The notes beneath the pieces were generated by a model. That model ran no database searches, was not told the DNA's origin, and saw only the letters and a list, made by a program, of their open reading frames with translations. From assembly GCA_037127255.1 (NCBI GenBank), contig JBANSL010000014.1, positions 1,304,501 to 1,368,500 of the forward strand: 64,000 bases of DNA, in the 5' to 3' direction. The DNA comes from Persicaria tinctoria (taxonomy: Eukaryota > Streptophyta > Magnoliopsida > Caryophyllales > Polygonaceae). The stretch's first letter is position 1. Every line of letters starts with the position of its first letter. Positions 1 through 11,929 of the stretch are shown here, in pieces. A program made the position numbers and the translations under genes.

Positions 1-2112
1 CGTTTTCGATACGAGCAGGACTAGCATAACAAGGGGTAGCAACAATATACTGTTCGTGAGTTCCAGTAGGATAACACAAAGCGAGACTGTCATTCTCATG
101 GTTCCGCCAAGGAAAGAAGCTGCTCCAAGGAGCGCAAAGAGACCTGTGTCTAGCGACGATATGGGTGCAAAAAGGCGCCCTACAATGCGACCATAGGTGG
201 TTCCAGCTAAGATCACGGGAATGAAGAGCCCAGCCGGAATAGCAATACCGTAAGTGATGATACCAAGGCAGTAGATGGTTACGAAGAACACAAAGAGGGA
301 CGAAACTTTGAATTTCCCGGTTCCTAGTAGATTGCGGATTGCATCATCATTTGTGTTCAAGAACAGTGAAGCGAGATCATTGTAGTAGCCTGATTCGCAT
401 TGAAACCGCTTGTATCTACCTGACTCACCTATACTCGGACAGTTGATTGATGGGTCACTTGGGCAAGGTGTACATTGTCCTATCCAGGGGAGGCCAAAAG
501 AGCATCCAGTTGACACGATGCAAATCAAGACAACTAGTAAAACCTTGTAAGCACGGCCTTTTTCGTTGATGATGGTATACATTCGGATGACCTTGTCGAC
601 AAGATAGTTGTACAAACTACCGAAAATGCCACCGATAGTTCCTAGCAAAAGAACTGCCAAGATATCTGCAGCACCAAAGGTTGTTTCTTCTGAACTAACA
701 TCATACATTATTAACCCACCATTACCGAATAGGCCACATTTCCCTGACCAGCAGTATTCGATGAAACCCCGTAAAACTAGTGCAACCGTAGCTGTGGTGA
801 AAAACGCTCTCCAAAGAAGAGCACTCCGCCACCTGCACATGTCAAATTCCCATAAGATGTCAATACCAAGACCTACCTTGAAATATATAGTACATGCTTT
901 TGAATGAATACCAGGAAGCTGCTTCTTCAAGGGCAAACAGAACACCTCCAACAGGGGCACGAAACGCAGCAGCAACACCAGCAGCAGCACCACAGGTGAT
1001 CAAGTCTCTTCGATCTCGGTCATTCTTGAAAAACCTAAGCCACTTCCAAGTCAATCCATACTTGCGAGACCCACCTTGCCCAAGTAAATTGGCAATACAA
1101 GCACCAGTATGTACCATAGGTCCTTCTTTGCCAACCACAAATCCAGCAGAAACACCGAGAATAGACCCAAAAATCTGAGATAGTAAAAGAGTTGACAAGC
1201 ACAAGACAATTTTGTCAATGCCACATGATAGAAATGTAACACAACTCATGCTTAATCTACCTTTACAAACAGGGTTTGTGGAGCCAATATGGAGGGAGCA
1301 TCGACACCATTCAGATAAGCTTTCACCTCGGGGATTCCAGACCCAGCAGCAGCAGGAGCGATGAATGCACAAAGGGATGCAGCTAGAGTAGCTAACCCTA
1401 CATTGCAACCCGCATAAACTAGAAAGGCCTTGAAATGTCTACACTAGAACAAAATAGAATCCCATTTAGTTTATCGGAAAATGGTATCACTATGCACCAA
1501 AACATCATTCAAGGAGGAGACTTACTTGCCCTCTACCATCAAATGAGCGGTGTTCATAAGCTTGACGCCAACTATATTCTCGACAGCAATGTTATTGAAG
1601 AAGCCAATAAGCCCTGTGGATAGGCCAATTAGTAGTACCAATACCCACTTCAGGAAAACATACTGAAATATCTGAATTTTCTTCCTTGATCTCCAATCCT
1701 GCATAAATAGTTCGTTCTCGACAATCCTAGGGTAATGCATTGTTGAGTCCCCAATGGCATTGCAAAAAATCCAATATCAATAGTATACGAAACACATCAA
1801 TCTATGAAACCAATATCAATAACAAATCCAAAGACGAAAATGACAGTCTCAAAATGGAAGCTCTTACTCATAGTCAAGGCTTTCTATGGGGCAAACATTG
1901 GCACCAATGATAGCAATTTGAGAGGTAGTGTTTGTTCTCCTTCTCACTAGAAGCGGTTGTCGAAAGGATGAGGCCTTCTCTAACCGTTCAGAAGAATTCC
2001 TCTCCAAAACCTTTCCGTCCGATTCTTCGGGATTCTCAACATCACGTTCTTCATCACGGCTGTGTAGATCATTATGATCCATCTCCTCCAGGCAATAACT
2101 CTTAAATTCCAA
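1..2112 (-). CDS. CLC-c: CLC-type anion channel/transporter, CLC-c-like (3' part outside window)
   Basis: Membrane protein that moves chloride (nitrate in some paralogues) across endomembranes, in plants mostly the tonoplast. Five minus-strand exons are visible: 2112-1868, 1726-1526, 1438-1261, 1174-912 and 832 to the left edge. All junctions are GT-AG and the phases agree, giving about 573 codons of a family length near 780. The N-terminus carries the plant motif RRRTNTTSQIAIIGAN. The selectivity motif reads GSGIPE, with Ser where nitrate-selective CLC-a has Pro. GKEGPMVHTG holds the gating glutamate, and FRAPVGGVLFALEE follows. The C-terminal CBS domains lie beyond base 1. The start at 2112 is the first ATG in frame. 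Assignment to CLC-c rather than another Ser-type paralogue rests on remembered similarity. Confidence 0.93.
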
Positions 2113-2660
2113 ATCAGTCTATCTATAAAATCACATGATCCAAGAACTGTAATGGTTTAATTTGATCTCTAAGCCTATCCATAACGATCTAACTGAAAGA
2201 TCGAAACTTGATTTCTTTAATAAGATAATAAATGGATTAGAGTTGATAGAAATCGAGAAATACACATTTTTCAAATATAGAACATGAGAACGACATCTAT
2301 CAAATCAAGTTGCTGCTGTTAAGATCAATCGCCATTGCAGGCGGAAATCGAGAAAATGAGCAATTGGAATTAGGAATCTGAAATCAAACGATCAAAGAGC
2401 GAAAACCTTTCAAATGAAAATCAAACCTCCAACACTGATGATGGCGTGTAGACAAATTTCCGAATTTCGCGCGGTTTTCGCCTGAAAGCAAGTGAAATCG
2501 GAAAAAGTCACAGAGCTTCCACTGCGATGAAATCAGCGATGCAGAAAATAAACTCTACCGGAATGCGGAAGAGATCGACAGATTCGCAGAGAGAGAGAGT
2601 GAGAGTGAGGGACGAGATCGTACAACAATGAAACGGAAATACAGAGAGAAAACGGGATGG
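2113..2660 (-). promoter_or_regulatory. Probable 5' UTR and proximal promoter of the CLC gene
   Basis: Upstream of the CLC start codon the minus strand is pyrimidine-rich, with a CT microsatellite at 2587-2608 typical of plant leaders. Candidate splice sites (GT near 2561, CAG near 2484) would allow a leader intron. No start site can be fixed from sequence alone. Confidence 0.35.
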
Positions 2661-3794
2661 GAATTCAATATTTATTTAAAACTATTTTTCATTTTTAGAA
2701 ATACGGAGTACGGTTTTAAATCTTGTAAGATTTCTAAACATTTATATATGTTGAGATATGAAAAATGTAAAATAATTTAAAAAAATTAAATTATTTTTCC
2801 AAATTTTCATTTTTAGAAATACGGAGTATGGTTTTAATTTAAAAGTATTTATTTAAATTATTTTTCGTTTTTCATTTGTTTCTGTCATTTGTTTCTGTTT
2901 GTACATTATAGCTAGTCCATTTACCGGATTATATCTGTAATGCGGAGTCGCCTCGAACAAGCGGAGGGAGGCACACAAGTGCAGTCGAACAAGCGAACCA
3001 AGTCTGACCATGCTGGAGACAACGTAGACTAAGAGCCGACGCCAAGCACCACCAAGCAGTGGTACCGCTGACAAGCGATACATCAGGAGTCCATGTGGAC
3101 AGTGAAGACGAATCTCCAAGGAAATATCCGTAATGCGGAGTCGCCTCGATACACACTGTCTCGACCCCAACCAGACCCAACACCGGACGCCAGAGCTCCA
3201 ACTCAGACGAAGAACGTCACGAACAACCAGACTCACAGCCAAGAACCACCCTAATACGACGCAACCATATTACAAATTGCCAAAATAATAAATAATTTAA
3301 TTTAATGATTTCATTTTAGAGGGATATTTATACTTGATGTATATGTTAAACTTGTTTATATTAGGATTCACATTCCTTTTTAAAGTGAAAAAAGGGAAAT
3401 GACAAAACCTTGTCTTAGAAAAAGCAAATATTCTTCCTTCAAGCCCATAATTGATGCTCTCCATGCTGAATATTTATTCTTATCAGAGTAACTAGGTGTC
3501 GTTTTGAAACGCGTTTGCAACTCTTATTCCTTAACCAGATATTCGAGTTCAAATATTTATTCGAGTTCAAATATTTAAGATAGATGGACTAATTTAATGA
3601 ACTGGATTTAGAGAGAGAAAATTCCATCAAAGGAGAACGAGCTTTGAGAAAATGAACAAAATCAATTACAATTCTTGATCAGACTAACTGATTGATCATG
3701 TATTCATGTGTACATAAGCGTCATGGTATAACATGTGCTCGTAAATCAAAGTTAGGTAACCTCTCTAACTACTTTACAACTAACCCTTGGTAGA
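2661..3794. other. Intergenic, with short direct repeats
   Basis: AT-rich spacer holding two direct-repeat pairs. One is about 30 bp with core AGAAATACGGAGTA, at 2690-2720 and 2809-2838. The other is 26 bp with core TAATGCGGAGTCGCCTCGA, at 2931-2956 and 3124-3149. The second pair brackets a GC-rich island (2935-3250) with no recognisable protein in any frame; it may be a transposon remnant. No gene seen. Confidence 0.5.
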
Positions 3795-4086
3795 TACTCC
3801 ATCCGTAAAAAAAAATAATTGGTCTTTTGAGCAATTTTTCTTGTAACAAATTACTTGTCTTTTTTAGTGAATTTTTTTCATTTTTAGATGAAGTTTAAAT
3901 ACATTGTATAAATAAATGGTACTCTAATGAGTATTTGGGTCTTTGCCTCTTGGGAGTACAAAGATGGTGTAATTTCAGCCGTAAAAAACGTTAATCAGTA
4001 CTCAAAAGAATGATTGTATTTAATTATGGATTCTCTTCCCTTGTGAAAATGATCAAAGGGTCAATTATTTCGTTACGGAAGGAGTA
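3795..4086. mobile_element. Stowaway-like MITE (Tc1/mariner type)
   Basis: A 292-bp segment begins TACTCCATCCGTAA and ends TTACGGAAGGAGTA. These are near-perfect terminal inverted repeats with TA at both ends, the usual Stowaway signature. It is AT-rich and has no coding capacity. Confidence 0.8.
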
Positions 4087-4888
4087 CAATACCCAACATA
4101 GAGCACATTTATATCTTTCAATATCCGAGTAGTTTAGAACATCTTCAATAGATTTATTTTAGAAAATTTTAAAGTTTATGAAAATTAATGGAGAAGCTTG
4201 TATGGTTTGCCATCAATTGATGAAGGCAAAAATCGAACTTGGAACCTCTCTAAGATTAATCATGCTTCGATATGAGACCAACCATTTCATCAATCATTAT
4301 TCATTAGTACATCTTTCTTGGTCTTCAAACAGTAACAAATTTGGGTTACATAGTGTCATTTTTTTAGGAAAATTGTTGAAAATAATCCAAGCCTAACTTT
4401 TCAATGCTCAAAAAATTGCACAAGCTTTGGCGATGTTACTGTGCCACTGCTACTAACAAATTTACAAAAATTCGTTAATGTCAACAAGACAGGTTGAATA
4501 CATTAGTCAAACAGAGCCTTTACAGACCTTTTCAGAAATCATGGAGAACAAACACAAGAGTCTGATCAATGGTGATCAATGAAGGGAAAACCCTAAAGAG
4601 TCTCTGATCCCTCAGATTGATACAAAAGCTTTATGATGTAAGAGGAATCCTTGGAATGCATACAAATTACACTAGGAGTCCTACATAACCGCAATAAAAA
4701 CAGGAACAAATGCCATACAAATAAGAAATAAACCATAACCCCTGAGAGAATAAACCAAAATTTGAAGCTCAAGGAAGATAATCATACGGGGAAGACTAAA
4801 GAAATTCTTGACACAAAAAAATTCAAGATAAGAGGTTCAGGAAAAAAAAAACCACCACAGTTAATTTGGGCGCCAAGAGTGACACATC
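4087..4888. other. Intergenic, including the 3' flank of CCT3
   Basis: No coding sequence recognised. The part next to 4889 should contain the CCT3 3' UTR on the minus strand; I could not place a polyadenylation site. Confidence 0.4.
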
Positions 4889-7800
4889 TCATTCAGGGAT
4901 CATCTGCTCATTGTCAGCATCGCCCTCTTGCTCGATCTGAGGTTTGGAAGGCCCTGATCCAGGAGCTTGCTTTTTCTTGATGCCGCTGACAACGTCATCA
5001 ATTCTCAGAAGCATACAGGCTGCTTCTATGGCAGTCTTGAAGGTCTGGGCCTTCACAGTATATGAATCCCAGATCTGACAAAGATACAATGAGCATTAAT
5101 GTTTATACAGCATGGTGGAAGAAAGAAATCTAATTTCACCTTTCAATATGTTACGCAATCTTAATTACGGCGCAGGACAGGGTAAAAGAAAAATCATAGC
5201 AAGTGATTCATCACCGGCAAGGCAGCAGAACAGTTATAAGACAATCAGCTGAATTTATTAATCCACCCAGAAGAAATTGCTAGATGTTTTTAATAGTTTC
5301 CCACAACCCCGAATCAAAGTGTTTAATGAGGAGACATCTCTATTTCAAAGTCAGAAAAACTCGATATTCAGGTGATGGAACCCAAAAGCGATTTCGACAT
5401 AATGAAAATAAATGCAACTGTAATTCCATATATGCATAGTTTACCTTTCTTTCCTTCATGTCTGTAATTGCACCTGAGTTCCCATCTATGCCAATCCAGG
5501 CATTTTCACCATTTGCATGCTGCAACAACATATGAATAGCAAATCATCCCTGCAACAAAGTAGTTAATTAATTGCATGAAGGAATTTCAGATAAAAGATG
5601 AACACTAACCTTTCCTTGCAAAGCAGTCATGGTTCTGATAACATTTACACCACAGTTCTGAGCTAAAGTTCGTGGTATGGCCTCAAAAGCAAGTGCTGCT
5701 GCTTCATAGGGCCACTAATAGAACCAGGCAGAAAGTGAAGTATCAGCAAATTAACATGCCATATAAGTTGTTGTCTTAATACCAGTTTAAAAGTCAGATG
5801 CACCAGAACAAACGGAGATAAGTTCTCACCTTCTCTATGCCTTCAATCGACGAGCTCTTTTGTTTCAAGGTAGCTGATACTGTCATTTCTGTAGCACCAC
5901 CACCAGGAACCAGTTTAGGATTCTTGATTATGTTTCTCGCCACACACATTGCATCCTGTAATAAAATGCTTCAGTTTACATCTATATTAAATATAACCAC
6001 AATCTCAGACCAACTGCATTCGCTAATTACATACCTGTAAATTCCTTTCCACTTCATTCAAGAGATCCTTGCTTGCACCTCTCAGCAGCACAGTGCATGC
6101 CTTTGGATCTTTGCAGTCAACAATAAAGGCAAAGAACTCATCGCCAATTTTCTTGACTTCAAATAATCCAGCACCAGTACCAACATCGGATTCCTGCAAT
6201 TCATCAGGCCTGTTGACAATGACAGCCCCACATGCTTTAGCAATTCGGTTGTTATCTGTCTTTCTCAATCTCCTGATAGCACTTACACCAGCCTTGCTGA
6301 AGTAGTGGCACGCTAAATCACTAAGCCCCTTTTCAGTTATAACTAAATCTGGCTTAAATTTCAGTATCTGCATACACAAGTTCTCAATATACTCTTCCTC
6401 CATTTTCAACAGGACTTCCCAATCCTCCTCCTTCATTATCTCGGCATTTGTCTGGTTTTCCCCTTTCTTATACTCAAGGGGGCAATCAAGAAGTATAACA
6501 CGTGGATTAACAATTTTTCGCTTCATTTTTCCAGGAGCAACTACATCCTTATTGAACATAACTCCTTGTAGAACACGTGAGTCTTCCAACTGTCCACCAG
6601 GGATTTTCTCCACCTTAATGTATTTTTTAATGTCTAAATCTCTCAAGCCCTGCCCCAAATCCACACCAATCATTGAAGTGGAATCAATTGCCAGATCCTA
6701 CAAGGTGAAAATATCGTGTTACATAACCATAGTTGTTCAAAAAGAGACAAGATACTCACACCAGCTAAAAGCAGATGTCAAAACAGAAAAGCATGAAATG
6801 CTAAGAATTTGAAAAAAGTAATCACGGACCACGGTAGTCACTACTATAGAGAGAGTTGGAATAAGACATTACAATTTTCCCCAAATTTTAAGCTACAACA
6901 ACTGGAAGCCTGGAAAATTAACACTGTAAAGTACTGGATGTGGAACAGCATAGCCTAGTATATACAGAGTACTAAATCTGATCAATGTGCAAGGTACTCA
7001 GTGGGGAAGGGGGTTGTTTTAAGAAGTCCTGAAAACTCATTACACTTCATATGTAAAAAGTTGGTTATAGAATATGCATACAACAGAACAACCACAATAT
7101 ATATATACCTAAAGATCAGATTATGATGGATAACGGATTCTATTAAGGGAGTTCCTGGGACACTATCAGATATAACATAATGCAGCCAAAGTAATGACAC
7201 AGCATGGAGTGATGGAGATAATAATAACTCATGTTTATGGAAATACTTACAGCTATCAGATCGCCAAACTGACTCGTGAATTTTGTACCAATGCAACTCT
7301 TGACCAACCCCAACATTGTTGGACCTGCACATATATTAAAAGTCCGAGACAAAATGAAAAACGAAACACTGATAATTGAGTTACAACTTTATAAGTTGCC
7401 TTGAGAATCACATGATGCAAACAAATAGTAGAATCTAGCAAAGTGAAGTAAACCGATGAATTTAGAGTTTAGACCAATCAAGTGATAAAGACTGAATTTA
7501 CGAAGTCTGAGCCCTCTTTTGTTTAAAATTTCAGTTCCCGGTGTTGAGGGTGGCACTTTTGAAATTTAAGATAAATCTAATAAAGAATAATTTTGGAATG
7601 GCTATTTTTATGATTGTAGGAAAATAAAAACAATACACAGTCAAAAAGGAAAACTTACAAAAACACCAAGCCCTGATTGATTCCCAGTGAACCAATAACA
7701 GGTCTCCCAAGGTGCATATAGAAAATCAACAAATTACAAATTCAGTTATCATTTATCACATCCATAGTTCAAGTTCCCATAGGCAGATCGTATTGAAGGT

Positions 7801-10800
7801 TTTAAAAGTTGAATTGCAGGAATGTTGTGGCAAATCAATGTCAAATAACATGAAGAAGATACTCCTTTTTATAACTGACAACAATCCAAAAATCAAGGAA
7901 GTAAAAACAAAGATATTCTAACAAAACTAGACCGATCAAGTAAAAAGACTGAATTTGCAAAGTTGAAGCCTCATTTCTTAAATGTTTCAGTTCTCAGTTT
8001 TGAATTTCACAATTTTTAATACTCTTCTGATTACAACCAAAGACAATAATTTTAAAGTAGTTATTATTATAATTACTAGATAAGGGCAGTTTGAAACTAA
8101 AAAGTGAAAATTCACACATTAACAACAAGCCATAATTGATTCACATTAAAACCAGTAATAGGAATTCCAAGGTGCATAACAAACCAAACATTGAGAAGAA
8201 GATTCATGCCTCGACTTTAACATTAAAATTGCAGGAATGTTACCATGCGCATTCACATCAAATCTCACAAGGATGATCCTTTTACTAAATTTCAAGTAAA
8301 CAAACCAAACATTGAGAAGAAGAAGTACAAGAGTTTGATTCTTACGATCCTTAACATCAATGGTCAATGCAATCTTATCAATGACAGCTAGAGCATCTTC
8401 AAGAGCCTTGTTATAAGCTGTAAAATCAAATAACACTGTTAGGAAGGGAACAGGACATTTGAATAATTTTTTATATATACGCTGAAGCAGGAAACGTCTT
8501 AATACCTCGGCAAATGACAGTAGGGTGATATTTCTTGTCAATAAAGGCTTCAGCAACATGCAGCATCTCTCCAGCTACATCAAATTCAAGTTAACAAAAC
8601 AAAGGAACATAAGATTTTGCAAAATGCAAATAAATACTGCAACAATAGAACTTATTAGCTCATGAGAAAACAGCATATAGATCATGCATGCATTTCTACC
8701 AAACACCATGAAGATCTGTTTAAATTCAGTTTTTAAACACTCAGAATACCATCACTGACACTATCCAGGAAAAAAAAGTGATTATCTGATTCCAAGTTCT
8801 TTGGCATAAATAACTAAGGTTAGGTTGAGTGAATAATGAAACAAAAGGATATTTACAACCAATCAAAAAGTCTTGAAGGAATGAGCAACAGAAACTATCA
8901 AATAGTGATTCATTTAATAGCTCCGAACTTACCTAGAACAATAACTGAGGTGGTTCCATCCCCTACTTCCTCGTCTTGGGTGCGGCTTAGATCAATCATG
9001 GACTGTGAATTCCAGAATAGCAATTCAAAAGAATTAAGCACAGATCTCCGAATGTTTAGTATTCACAGCACAGAAAAAAAATCTTACTAACATGGCAAGA
9101 GAAGTAAAGAGTAACAAGCAAAGAGAGAATACCTTAGCAGCTGGGTGTGCAAGGTCCAGTTCACGCAGTATAGCATTTCCATCATTAGTAACCACAATTC
9201 CTGGATACATCATTTGGAGATAAGAAGTAAAAAGAAACATAGTAGCAACCAAAAGTAAATTCGAGCAATAGATAAGTAAAAGAAAACACATAGCACATGC
9301 ATTATTTTTCATCTTAGTATTTTCATAACAATGTTTACGTGGAAAAACATTTTCTTCATCTATTTCAGAGCACACCGTTTATGTTTAACAAGTTCTCTAT
9401 AGTCCCCTTTGACTAATGCTAAATGCAGTGACATGCCGTTTTCTTTGTTAATATTTTAGAAATGTTCAAAATATGAATCTTGAAGAATTTTGATATCCTT
9501 TGGGGGCTCAAAGATACTATTCCCAACAAGAGAGACATAGACAATTCATATCTTTTGTTGCTTTCAAGAGTGAAGACTTGAGCAAAATACATACCTCCAG
9601 AAGCATCCAGAAGCATCTTTAGCATTGAGCGTGGGCCCAATGTTGTACGGATAATGTCGGCAACAGCCTGTCAGAATATTATCAAAAGACATGTCACATA
9701 AATTTAAAGGGTTCGAATACGTTTCCACCTTATTTGAACCAACGTTTATTTATGGAATGTTATGACTGATTTAGCAACCAGTACGAGACAAAAACATAAG
9801 CACAGAAAGGGTGGAAAGAGTATTAGCCAAAACCAACTATTATTAAAGTCCAAGCACCCTGTAACCCTTAAAAAGGACTATCAGACCCCAACAAAGGGAT
9901 CTAGAATCATTGACAAATGAGAACAGATATAAGTTATGTAGGTTCAACGTGCTTTCTCAGGACTCAAATTCTTTGCAGCTTTTCCTAGTAGTACATACTA
10001 AATACATCTTCCTACAGGTACCTCTAATATATTCTGACTTTTTTTGTAATGGGAGCATGAAAGGTCATGGTTTTTGAGCTCTCAATCCAAAATTCCAAAT
10101 TCTTGTCAAACATAGGGTCATCATTTATTCCAAAGAGAATAAAATGGTTCAATCTTCAAAAAGGATGTCATTACAGGAATTCAGGAAATAGAAAGGCTTA
10201 AAATATAGGAACTAAAACTCAATCATCTTTTAATCCCATTCGATCAGCAAAAAGACGGGGAACTGAACAAAACATCTCTGTAAACCACAGAGAACCGAGC
10301 TTTAACTTTCAACAGATCATTAGAAAGAAATATTTTACCTTGGATGCTTGTATGTTAGCATGGTGGACCTTAGCCCCAGACTCCCGCTTGGTATTGTCAT
10401 CTGCCATTGGGATCAAATACATCATATCATTAGAAAACCACATAACAAAAAGATCCAAATGAATGAACTAAGAACACGGCAGATTTTCACAGCTATTTGT
10501 CAGATCTCAAACATAAAATCTCAATTCAAACAACAGTTGAGCTCCATTGCAACCAGTAAGACCTAATTAGCCTTAAAATCGATGACAAACCGAAAGAACA
10601 AAACTCAAGCGCTTCATTAAACTCTTTCCAGGCAGAAACCCTAACAGACAGCAACCAACTAGTAACTAACATGAAAAGCCCAATCCCGAACTGCACAAAA
10701 CTGATCCGAACTAGAGACCTTTAAATCAAGGTTTGCCGCCTAGAAAGTGCGAACAGAAAAGAAAATATGGAGAAGGCAAAACGAGATCGAAGTCGAAACT

Positions 10801-10828
10801 TACTGAGAACGAGGACAGGAGCGTGCAT
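4889..10828 (-). CDS. CCT3: T-complex protein 1 subunit gamma (CCT3)
   Basis: Subunit gamma of the eight-membered cytosolic chaperonin TRiC/CCT, which folds actin, tubulin and other proteins using ATP. Thirteen exons: 10828-10804, 10400-10339, 9667-9595, 9200-9133, 9002-8933, 8574-8506, 8417-8346, 7324-7251, 6697-6035, 5955-5830, 5714-5610, 5519-5445, 5074-4889. They sum to 1668 nt, 555 residues plus stop, the usual family length, with all phases consistent and GT-AG introns. Visible motifs include TLGPRSM near the N-terminus, the ATP-site NDGNAI and GDGTTS, and the acidic tail ending MIPE. Exon 9 (663 nt) encodes most of the apical domain. The first ATG follows a pyrimidine-rich leader and starts MHAPVLVL, as expected for plant CCT3. 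It appears intact. Confidence 0.97.
7470..8300 (-). repeat. Imperfect tandem duplication inside a CCT3 intron
   Basis: Within the 1021-bp intron between exons 7 and 8, a stretch at about 7470-7860 is repeated in diverged form at about 7930-8300. Matching landmarks in the same order are AAGACTGAATTT, TTTCAGTTC, ATTGATTC, CCAAGGTGCATA and GCAGGAATGTT. It explains the length of this intron. No splice signal is lost. Confidence 0.6.
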
Positions 10829-11929
10829 GGTTCACCGGCGAGAAAGAGAGTGACAGAGAGGGGGAAAGGTGGAGCAGGAACAACAATGGAGAATAGGGTT
10901 TTCTCGCTTGGTGGGAGGGGGAGAAGAGGAGGAAGAGCACAGCAAGCGTGAAATACGAACTTCTCTTCTGTCCAGTGCGGAGTGAAAAAACCCTGAAACT
11001 AGAAGCGCCCTTCCATTTCGTTCGCGTATTTTTTCCGAACTATTCGTTTGCGTATTATTGGGCTGCTCGGCTGGGTCGGGTCGGCCTTGATCCTTCCTTC
11101 CATGACCTAAACGGGTCAAGAACCACCGTTTTAAATTTGTTCTCAAAACGCTGAAACTAAATATACCGCAAATCAAAGTTTATAACAGAATGACACCACG
11201 TCGAATGTAATGCACGTCGATATGAACGTGGTATTCTAAACCTTAATTTGCCTTAAATTTCCAATGTACATTGCACGTCAATAAGAACGTGGCAGCACGT
11301 CAATAAGGATGTGCATTTGCTAATCTGGATTTAGGTGTATCTAACCATATCCTTCTCAAAATAATAAAATCATAATCATGATGGGGTTTTTTTACAGAGG
11401 AGGATCTTCGAGACTATCTCATTTTTTAGAGTCCGACGAATCAACAAACAAAACTTACTATAAAGGGAAGACTGTCAAATCGAAGATGCGAACGAAGAGC
11501 TCGGTCAAGTCGCACTATGGTGACATTGTTGGTTAGCGGAGGGAGTATTATATAGAACTCAGTTTTTTCTCACCAAAAAAAATATATAGAACTAAGTATA
11601 TTATTTCTTGTGTTGAGAACTTGAGATGGATACTTTAAGTCAATGTATATTGAGATGAATTCGAGTTTTAAAATTATTTAATTTTTCAAGATGAAAATAT
11701 TTATCGAGTGTTCGTGCAAATGTGTAGTGGATGTGGATCGACCCTACTCAATTAGGGTTGTTATTCGATATGAACAAATCAGATATTGGTTATCTATGTT
11801 TATCTCATTTATAAATAAGTCGAACTCGTGTTTGACCTGTGTGCATTCGAAAATTTGGCCATACTCGGTTTGTTGAAAAATTAAAAAGTTACAGTCAATT
11901 TTTTTTTGAGTCGAACTTGAACTACTTTT
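10829..11929. other. CCT3 leader/promoter, then unassigned intergenic DNA
   Basis: From 10829 to about 11000 the minus strand is the CCT3 leader and promoter, with a purine-rich plus strand. At 11190-11310 there are short imperfect repeats around CACGTCAATAAG. No protein, TIR or tRNA-like structure was recognised in the rest. Confidence 0.35.

Noticed and set aside
2929..3242. GC-rich ORFs of 90 and 129 codons on the minus strand
   Set aside because: Composition-driven open frames bracketed by a 26-bp direct repeat. The translations resemble no protein.
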